NCBI GenBank assembly: GCA_009760855.2
Contig: WPIO01000112.1
Span: 611,501 to 675,500, forward strand
Direction: 5' to 3'
Origin: Cristatella mucedo
Taxonomy: Eukaryota > Bryozoa > Phylactolaemata > Cristatellidae
DNA length: 64,000 nucleotides
Shown here: positions 57,312-64,000 of the stretch, one piece after another
Position numbering within the stretch: position 1 is the stretch's first letter
How the letters are laid out: every line of letters begins with the position of its first letter
Notes under the pieces: model-generated
Seen by the model: only the letters and a program-made list of their open reading frames with translations
Databases searched by the model: none
Told to the model about the DNA's origin: nothing
Translations under genes and position numbers: made by a program

Positions 57312-57590
57312 AAAGAAAAAACATAACTCATTTGCATAGCGTCCTAAGAGAACTTAATCTCTATTCAGGTGCTTCTCATTTGCCACGAGAATCAAGCCCA
57401 CGACCTCCGCTTGAACTTGGTCAAGATGAGCACCTTAACCACAGGGCGAAACCAGCGCAGAAGAGCCTTTACGGCTATCGCCACCGCTTGCAGCGGCACT
57501 TCAAGGATTGCCCACTGCAGAATTCGAATCCACGACCTCGGGAACGAGGTGGCGAAAAATAACCACTTTACCTGGCGTGCTATCCTAGAT
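57312..57590 (-). mobile_element. SINE-A within SINE-B, right-arm counterpart
   Basis: SINE-A at 57,312-57,455 (GCGTCCTAAGAGAACTTAAT, ATCAAGCCCACGACCTCCGC). SINE-B 5' part at 57,456-57,590 (GCAGAAGAGCCTTTACGGCT, CTGCAGAATTCGAATCCACG). The SINE-B 3' part lies beyond the LINE at ~55,590-55,632. Same junction as 43,404-43,411. Confidence 0.8.
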
Positions 57591-58297
57591 AATTAACCGG
57601 CTGAAGTAAGCCACAGAACGACTGGGCCACGGACTCTGGGCAGTTGACTGAGTGAGAAGAGCAAACTCACCCAGGTCATCGGGTCATCGTGTGCCGAATC
57701 GTAGCGAGCCACCAAAAAGTGCATGTCAGATATGGAATTTAGCCGCTCGGGCAAGAAAATTATAAATGTGGGGACAGTCCCAACGTCAATAGTGTTAAGA
57801 CTTTGCGACCCGTAGATGACCCACGATCTCGAAGAAGACAAAGAAAGACTGAAGGCTGAATAAGACTCGCATTCGCTCGCACATATACAGACTGTGGTAA
57901 TAATAGGATAATAATAATAATATAATAGTAATAGATAATATAATAAATAATAGGAGTCGACATTCGAGAGAGAAATCGTTTTTTTCGCCTTTTTCACCTT
58001 GAGCTGTTTGAATGAGCTCCACTGGAGAAAATTGATCGTTAATGTCAAAAAAATTTGCATTGTGGTCAGCTGAACAATCAAAAGGAATGTTAAGATCGTC
58101 ATGTAAAAGAAGGAAAGATTTTCGGTACACTGAATAAAATGAGGTTACTCGAGTCTGAAATGTGGAGCTCGCTTGAGACCACAGACAATACTTGCGATGA
58201 CCTTGCATCCTTTAAGTTTGAGTGAATGACTTGTCAGGTCCGGTCAAGTTTTCCTTTGACCAGTGAACTCGTCATTTATTGTTCCGCTTGTGCTTTT

Positions 58298-58620
58298 CAT
58301 AGGCGCCATTTTTTCACACGTGCCTTTTCATAGGCGCCATTTTTTCACACGTGCCTTTTCATAGGCGCCATTTTTTCACACGTGCCTTTTCATAGGCGCC
58401 ATTTTTTCACACGTGCCTTTTCATAGGCGCCATTTTTTCACACGTGCCTTTTCATAGGCGCCATTTTTTCACACGTGCCTTTTCATAGGCGCCATTTTTT
58501 CACACGTGCCTTTTCATAGGCGCCATTTTTTCACACGTGCCTTTTCATAGGCGCCATTTTTTCACACGTGCCTTTTAATAGGCGCCATTTTTTCACACGT
58601 GCCTTTTCATAGGCGCCAGT
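58298..58620. repeat. 31-bp minisatellite, 10 units plus a partial
   Basis: Head-to-tail 31-bp units start at 58,298 and every 31 bases to 58,577, with a partial unit at 58,608. Each contains GGCGCC, a run of six T and CACGTG. Units are identical apart from one base in the tenth. The left arm has only one full unit plus a partial one at ~40,950-41,005. Confidence 0.97.
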
Positions 58621-58743
58621 GCATGAGTCGGGCGAGTTACTAGTCATACGTCTCACTAGCCGGTGGCCACGAGCACTTGTAGATTTGCTTTCGATAAATC
58701 GCCCAAGCGTAATACTCGTAATAATTAACGTAACGTAATAATT

Positions 58744-58825
58744 TCTTGTAATGATAATAACACATTTGATATGGTGCCCTCAGAGTATTTAATCTGTTTC
58801 TAGGCACTTTACATTTACTGATTAG
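58744..58825 (-). mobile_element. LINE-A-type tail inside the right arm
   Basis: TTGATATGGTGCCCTCAGAG and CTAGGCACTTTACATTTACT; the counterpart of 40,738-40,825. Confidence 0.7.
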
Positions 58826-59237
58826 TTTAGCTTATGAATTTCTTGATACCGTGCATATCGCTATCACCATGAGCAGTGATTCTTTTGCAAAAGCGCCTTG
58901 ACTGAAAAGATTCAGCTCTCCTGTTCGCTTTAAGTACGGCCCATCATTTGCCTTATTATAATCGAGGCAAGCAGTTAAAATTCTTCGTCCAATATGCTGA
59001 AGGAAACGAGAACACGCTCTACGCCAGAGGAGCAGCCAAAACTTGCAGGCAGGGGACAAGTCGTTTTCAAGAATGGTGCAAGACCCGTAAGTAATGAAAA
59101 GATATAGCGCGCGACCGCAGTATGAAATCAACGTAGCACACGATTGTACTTATCAACCTTTTTCTGTGCCGCTATCACCAGGGCATCCTTGCTGCCGTCA
59201 GAAGCACCATTACGTCCACTCTGACCAACTCTGACCG

Positions 59238-59339
<102 letters not shown>

Positions 59340-59417
59340 GGCTCCAGTTTAGAATGCCAGCAGAATTTCCATGTATGCATGATCATCGCTTATTAAATAG
59401 AGGTGCAGTACACTTGG

Positions 59418-59608
59418 GGCCACATTTGCATGCTGACCCTGTGCATGTCACCCCTAACCATGTTATTCATTTTGTTTGTCTATCAAGCATGATATTACTC
59501 ACCATTCAATTGTATTTCCCTTTGCAGGAAATGTAAAGCGCCTAAAAGAGATTGAGTTCTCTGAGGGCGTTTTGTCAAGTGCATTATTATTGTTATACTA
59601 TTATTATT
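59418..59608 (+). mobile_element. LINE-A 3' UTR and tail fragment
   Basis: GGCCACATTTGCATGCTGAC, CTGTGCATGTCACCCCTAAC, AAATGTAAAGCGCCTAAAAG and GAGGGCGTTTTGTCAAGTGC then ATTATTATTG. Confidence 0.82.
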
Positions 59609-60156
59609 AAAACTTGCGATGCATTAGCAGCATACATATTTTTGTTACGAATTGACGTGCTTTGCAATTCACTTGAGAACTTTTGTTCATTACCTTGGAC
59701 AAATGAGTACTCACTTTCACACGGATTTAGTTATAAACGGCAGAGATCAACGGTTAGGCTGAGCTGGATATTCCCGGATGAAAACCGCATCGGCATTCTC
59801 ACACTGGCCGTTCAGCTGGAACGCCAGTGCGACCTCCCGGCTAACCCTTCAAGAGTCGGATTTTTCCTGCTTAGAAATGCTGCCTCGCCATTAGGCCCGG
59901 CAGGCAATATGCTACACACTAACGGGCCGCGGAAAAGGTCAGCACGGCAAAGGTCGCAACAGAAAAGGTCACTGCGGGGGGAAAAAGGTCAGCACGGCTC
60001 TGCTCTCACCACCTGGACGCCTCAGCCGCCCAGCCGAGCGAGATACCGGCTGCACATGGGATCTTCAGAGTGGCCCGCTATTGCAATGCTTGGCTCATCC
60101 TTTCTCGTCTTGCTGTTTTTTAACGCCGGATGAAAATGCGTACGTGGACGCGGCCG
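59609..60156. other. Unannotated stretch with AGGTCA half-site array
   Basis: The 193-codon frame beginning inside the LINE tail (59,552-60,133) has no domain. AGGTCA-like hexamers occur at 59,936, 59,951 (AGGTCG), 59,966 and 59,986, the first three spaced exactly 15 bp. Confidence 0.4.
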
Positions 60157-60297
60157 CCGGTTTTACCCAGTGGTTAAGTTACTCGCCAAGACCAAAGTCT
60201 GGCCGAGGTCGTGGGCTCAAGCCCCATGGCATATGTGAAGCGCCTGAATAGAGATGAGTTTATCTTAGGGCGCCATACAAATGAATTATATTTCTTT
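60157..60297 (+). mobile_element. SINE-A copy
   Basis: CCGGTTTTACCCAGTGGTTA head, GTCGTGGGCTCAAGCCCCAT B box, GTGAAGCGCCTGAATAGAGA and TTATCTTAGGGCGCCATACA hairpin, AATGAATTATATTTC tail. One of the best-preserved copies. Confidence 0.85.
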
Positions 60298-60896
60298 GTA
60301 CATCCCGCGAAGTTGGGGTGCCTACGCTTCGGCGGCGGCCGCGCCCTTGCGGCTAGCGTGTGGGCTTGCACAGCCGAGCCGGCGCTGAGCACAAAATAAG
60401 CTCGAAGAATCTCATTATATTACCGGGAAAAAAGCTTAAAACGCGGTGGCAAATCGGTGGCGTCGTTCGCCGAGAGTTGGTGTGTACGCTCCTGGAGTCG
60501 TCTGCGCGCCTTCTCGTCCCTCGGTCTCTATGGGCGTTTCTATGGGCGTGCTCGTGAGCAATAAAGGCTGGCTTTAGTGCACCTACGGAGTAGTCACCCG
60601 AAACGGTCCGAATCGCGAGTGCAAAGCTTATGAGTTCAGAACACCCAGTAGAAGTACGACGCCGTCCTCGGTTTGACAGGCTTTAGGAGGTGCGATTGGT
60701 TACGGTGGGGAGAGCGGTACACGTTCATACTGCAACCAAGGCGCCGGGCTGCTACACTGGCTGTGCGCTTAGTTGGCCAACGTATATCTTATGTGTGCTA
60801 TACGATGAAATTAAAATATAACTTTATAACGAATAATATTACAGTAAAAGTAAATGTTTAAAATATATATAAATATTCACTCAAATTAGTTGTGGA
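60298..60896. other. Unannotated stretch
   Basis: CpG-rich from ~60,300 to 60,380 with GGCGGCGGCCGCGCCC, then unique DNA with AATAAA near 60,561, then AT-rich sequence leading to the tRNA. No gene recognised. Confidence 0.35.
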
Positions 60897-60968
60897 GGCC
60901 TGTTGGTCTAGGGGTATGATTCTCGCTTAGGGTGCGAGAGGTCCCGGGTTCAAATCCCGGACAGGCCC
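60897..60968 (+). tRNA. tRNA-Pro (AGG anticodon)
   Basis: 72-nt cloverleaf. Acceptor GGCCTGT pairs with ACAGGCC, discriminator C. The A-box region is TGGTCTAGGGGTATG. The anticodon stem CTCGC/GCGAG has loop TTAGGGT and anticodon AGG at 60,929-60,931. The T arm has B box GGTTCAAATCC. No CCA is encoded, as expected for a nuclear gene. T-rich TTTT and TTTTTT runs starting ~5-12 bases downstream can serve as Pol III terminator. All stems look intact, so this is a real gene, unlike the SINE heads. Confidence 0.96.
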
Positions 60969-60971
60969 GTT

Positions 60972-60986
60972 CTTTTACTTTTTTCA
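60972..60986 (+). terminator. Pol III terminator of tRNA-Pro
   Basis: TTTT then TTTTTT within CTTTTACTTTTTTC directly after the tRNA. Confidence 0.75.
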
Positions 60987-60997
60987 AGCCTTTGCGT

Positions 60998-61565
60998 TTT
61001 GTACGAGGTGCGGGTCGAAATTTGGATTCCGAAAACCGGGTGGTATGATGGGTGAGTAGATCTGTTAGGTAGTATGGAGCCTAAGAATGAAGGAGCCTAA
61101 AAGTGAGTGACAATACCTTGAACTCAATGGGTTGTTGGAAGGAGCCAGTGCACGTCAAAACAAGCCCGAATTTCAGCAATGTTGTGTAGCTGAAAGTAGG
61201 CAGACTTGACTGTGGAACTGATGTAGTCGTCCAATGCAAGGTTACTTAGAAACACAGCACCTAGATTTCTTGCAGTTTCAACAGGAGCTACAACAGCCTT
61301 ACCATAGTGTAATATTTAATCTCGGGAGATATGCTGTATGAAGCGTGTAGATGGTTGTCGACCGGGCAGAAGACAGAACCGTTCTACTTGTCCTGAGTAG
61401 CATTAGGTTATCCCATAACTGCCAAGTTGTGAGTGAATCATCATTGCAGTGAAGTGCAAGTGACGCCCAGGTGAAATGGTAGGCAATCGAGAATGGACGT
61501 GATGGTCACTGGTATCCAACGCTACCGATAGATTCAGCACAGGATGAGGAGAGGCATTACTTGAG
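60998..61565 (-). mobile_element. LINE-A-like copy, decayed and internally deleted
   Basis: Antisense blocks GATTCCGAAAACCGGGTGGT, TGTAGCTGAAAGTAGGCAGA and CACCTAGATTTC cover the C-terminal domain. After 61,385 the block TATCCCATAACTGCCAAG and, near 61,480-61,540, the antisense of the motif-A region (LDTSDHHVHSRL in the minus frame) follow. Motifs B and C between them are missing. Confidence 0.7.
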
Positions 61566-61587
61566 TCAACATTCCCCGAGAGGTCAT

Positions 61588-61806
61588 TCGCAGCATTTAC
61601 TGGGTCCATGTGATTCGTCCTTTGCGTGCTAATGCTTTCTGATACTCTGCTTGCTGCCACTAACCATATTTGCATGCTGACCCGGTGCATGTCACCCTTA
61701 ACCATGGCATGCTTGTTGTCATTCGATCGTGCTTCCTCTGCAGCAAATGTAGGGTGTCTAGAAAGAGATTGGGCTCTCTGAGGGTACTATATCAAATATA
61801 GTATAT
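61588..61806 (+). mobile_element. LINE-A 3' UTR and tail fragment
   Basis: GCAGCATTTACTGGGTCCAT, TTTGCATGCTGACCCGGTGC, TGTAGGGTGTCTAGAAAGAG and GAGGGTACTATATCAAATAT. The hairpin is mutated. Confidence 0.75.
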
Positions 61807-61937
61807 TAATATTACACATTTGAAGCAGTGCTGACCATGTGACGTGTTAGCTCTAAGCCCTTGCTGGAACTTCCTTGCAAACGTCCAGAACAACTGGAAC
61901 TTCCTTAATCAATATTTTTGATACATGAGTTTACTTG

Positions 61938-62000
61938 GTCGGGAACAAAGTCGTGATAAGCAACCGCCTTACCCAGTAGGCCATCCCGGCTCACCAATGC
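61938..62000 (-). mobile_element. SINE-B 5' head fragment
   Basis: GATAAGCAACCGCCTTACCC, AGTAGGCCATCCCGGCTCAC is the complement of the SINE-B tRNA-like head. Confidence 0.55.
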
Positions 62001-62469
62001 AAACCTTTGCAGACGAGCTGACGATATGATGAAGCTAGAACCTGGAGGCACGCTTAAGAGTCGTAAATGGTTCACCGATACACGTAGAAATAGCTACAAT
62101 AGCTGACAGCAAGACAACAATAAAAAATGCCTCACATACAGGTCCTTGTCCTTAACATCGAGTGCTTGGTATATTCTACAGGCTCAGAGTATCAGCCGCA
62201 GCATACAACTACAGCACAACTAGGATACCAAAGTACAACTTAAGTATTTTAGTCATTACTACCTACAAATGACCGTGGATACGCTTTGAACTAAACAAAG
62301 TGACATGACATTTCTGTTCTTAATTATAATTCATTAGTCTCTAATCAAGTCTCTAATTAGTCTCTAGTCAAGCACTGTCAAAGTGCCATCAATTTACTTC
62401 AAGTTTCACTAGTGCGACATTCTGCACACTTCCACTAAATCCACAGACTCTGTATAGAGTTTACCACTC
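62001..62469. other. Unannotated stretch
   Basis: Repeats of the short phrase AGTCTCTAAT/AGTCTCTAGT lie at 62,335-62,375. Nothing else recognised. Confidence 0.35.
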
Positions 62470-62519
62470 GTTCCCAGCGTGCTTCGTGCCCTGACGTGAG
62501 CACAAAGCACGCTGGGAAC
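62470..62519. repeat. 50-nt near-perfect hairpin
   Basis: GTTCCCAGCGTGCTT (62,470-62,484) pairs with AAGCACGCTGGGAAC (62,505-62,519). After one mismatch GTGC pairs with GCAC around a 10-base loop. The stem is 19 of 20 paired. Confidence 0.9.
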
Positions 62520-62625
62520 ACATTAGGTATTTGATGTGCTTTGACTTCGCAAATTCAGCAGCGAAGACTCGTACTGCAACGAGAGCGATTCTTACGACCG
62601 CCGAGCCACTGATCTTGGTAAGGCC

Positions 62626-62795
62626 GTCATAGCCCAGAGGGTAAGGTGCTCGCTTTTTTCACGATCGAGGTCGTGGGTTTGAATTCTGCAGTGGGCGAAT
62701 CTTTATTGCCAACTGCAAGCAGTGGTGATAGCCGTTAAGCGTCTTCTGCCGCTACACAAATGAGGCTGTTAATTCGCTAGTATTTTAATCTGGAG
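62626..62795 (+). mobile_element. SINE-B copy
   Basis: GCCGTCATAGCCCAGAGGGT head, GTCGTGGGTTTGAATTCTGC B box, GCAGTGGTGATAGCCGTTAA, GCTACACAAATGAGGCTGTT and TTCGCTAGTATTTT end. Confidence 0.82.
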
Positions 62796-64000
62796 ACCGA
62801 TCATGAACGGTTCTTGAAAAGCAGACTAGGTCATAATAAGTAGGCTTATGAGCTGGTGGAGGTTCAATTATGCGACTGAATTTATTCACAACATCCGACC
62901 TGGTTAGTGAACAAGGAAAAAATCTTACCTGAGTGGTCCCTTTTGGCAACGATCTGCCGATCGGTGAATCCCGCGGGTAGCCTTAATAATAATAATAATA
63001 ATTCACTGGAATTAGCCTTAGGCTACTGCGTCTCATGCAAGCCTACCGGAGTCACTTGTCGTACCAACTGTAATGTACCAGGCAATTCGTTCGTTTTTTG
63101 CTAGAGAGGTGTAGTGGATATTGCTTCTTGTTGCATTTTGCACCTCCTCCAAATCACGTGATTTGATTTTTGTAATAGTGCATACGTTGTTCTCTGTACA
63201 CCCACTTAAGGTAGGGAAGGCAGGATGGATAGAGCGTATTAGGTAAGTTATAAGCAGGTTTTCCGTAGGCCTTGACATGCCAGTCATGTCAAGTCACCGC
63301 ATGAGCTACCGATGCAGTGGCCTCCGAGGTGCCGGCTATTCACTTTTCGCTCAGCAATCCACTCTTTTTTTGCAATCGACTGCAGTGACCCTGGCTGCGG
63401 ATTTCGGTATTGGCCTAAGTTCCTGCAGTCGATTGCAGTGCATTGCGTGAGAACGCCCATGCAATTGCTTTGGGTGCACTCATAGGATAGTCTATTTGAA
63501 TATGCAATTGGTAACTGGAGCAAGATTTCAGCGGATCTCTTGCGGATTTAGGGTGGATTCAAAAAGATCTCGCGGGGATTGTGGTCGGTTTCGGTAGTGG
63601 CCGGCGTTTTTGCAGCCCATTTGTACGAGAACGTGCGAACGCAACGAACTGAAATTTGGTGCGTACATTATCGGGCGCATACGAGACCGTTTGGTACAAT
63701 ATTCAATCGAAATTCGAGTTTCGCCCTGTCAATTTCCGGTCGATTTTCGCATTAATTGCAGTGGATTGTGGTGAATTTCGATGATGCCGTGCACCCACCT
63801 ACCGAGCCCCAACTATTCCCTACAAGACTGCCAGACACGCCGACCCTCACAGCTCAGATCAGCCAACGTCAGGAACGTCAGGAACGGGGACCAAGGGGGC
63901 GAGGGGACAGCTAATACGGCATCGATACGATTGGCAAGGTGAAGGTGAAATTTCTGCTATGGGCACGTTGCACATTGCAGACTGTTCAAGGCGGATAACC
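62796..64000. other. Unannotated terminal stretch
   Basis: Mostly unique. It has an (AAT)n run at ~62,983-63,003, a 16-bp palindrome at 63,150-63,165 and an inverted repeat at 63,371-63,437. In 63,530-63,790 GGATT-containing phrases recur (GCGGATTTAGGGTGGATT, GCAGTGGATTGTGGTGAATT). No gene recognised. Confidence 0.35.

Larger units (their letters stand above)
54881..59131 (-). repeat. Right arm of a large inverted duplication
   Basis: Reverse complement of 40,435-44,275. Read on the plus strand, the arm includes an L2-like C-terminus at ~58,150-58,220 (WSSLETTDNTCDDLASFKFE, then stop) and a LINE-C-like 3' UTR. So at least part of the arm is old LINE. Additions not in the left arm are the LINE-A at 55,636-57,308 and the expanded 31-bp repeat at 58,298-58,620. 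Minus-strand frames over 57,593-58,208 are antisense to the LINE. Confidence 0.88.

Noticed and set aside
57593-58208. Minus-strand frames of 137-169 codons, conserved in the left arm (ISDMHFLVARYDSAHDDP-like reading)
   Set aside because: The plus strand here carries the L2-like C-terminus, the frame has stops in the left arm, and the similarity is explained by recent duplication rather than selection.
58298-58620. CRISPR-like array
   Set aside because: The 31-bp units are directly head to tail with no unique spacers and lie in a eukaryotic LINE-derived region; this is a minisatellite.

Overview
This window looks like a piece of a metazoan, probably marine-invertebrate, nuclear genome. The evidence is a split gene with a GT-AG intron, a nuclear-type tRNA gene, many dead L2-like non-LTR retrotransposons, tRNA-derived SINEs with Pol III boxes, LTR-retrotransposon remnants and long (GA)n, (TA)n, (GT)n and (ATT)n tracts. 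The sequence does not settle the phylum. There are no operons or prokaryotic features, and most long open frames are antisense readings of retrotransposons or of microsatellites.

Layout. 0-5.4 kb: fragments of two LINE families (called LINE-B and LINE-C here), a (CT)n block and the first SINEs. 5.7-9 kb: mostly unique, CpG-rich, promoter-like DNA with YY1-like, NRF1-like and TATA-like motifs but no recognisable protein. 10-11.3 kb: CTG/CAG-rich low-complexity DNA. 11.5-40 kb: a graveyard of LINE-A copies, the longest at 29.5-31.1 kb with an uninterrupted reverse-transcriptase frame, mixed with LINE-B, SINE-A, SINE-B and microsatellites. 40.4-59.1 kb: a large inverted duplication, with arms at about 40,435-44,275 and 54,881-59,131. 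Its roughly 10.6-kb spacer holds the one convincing protein gene, a two-exon ankyrin-repeat/SOCS-box (ASB-like) gene at 44,585-45,644. The spacer also holds LINE-A, LINE-B and LINE-D copies, an LTR-like block and a gutted Gypsy-like element. 59-64 kb: a (TA)n tract, an intact tRNA-Pro(AGG) gene, degenerate LINE pieces, SINE-B and several short perfect inverted repeats.

How the parts relate. LINE-A, LINE-C and SINE-A all end in the same kind of 3' hairpin (AAGCGCCT ... AGGGCGCTT), followed in LINE-A by (ATT)n. This suggests that SINE-A, and perhaps the other LINE, borrowed the tail that LINE-A reverse transcriptase recognises. LINE-A 3' ends repeatedly abut the 3' ends of older elements, giving tail-to-tail and stacked arrangements. 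The inverted duplication works as a clock. Both arms share a SINE-A nested in a SINE-B, so these predate the duplication. One arm then gained a solo LTR with a 4-bp target duplication, and the other gained a 1.7-kb LINE-A and a 31-bp minisatellite expansion. About 480 bp of the arms is nearly identical while the flanks are clearly diverged, which suggests gene conversion. Names LINE-A to D and SINE-A/B are labels made for this window, not database names.
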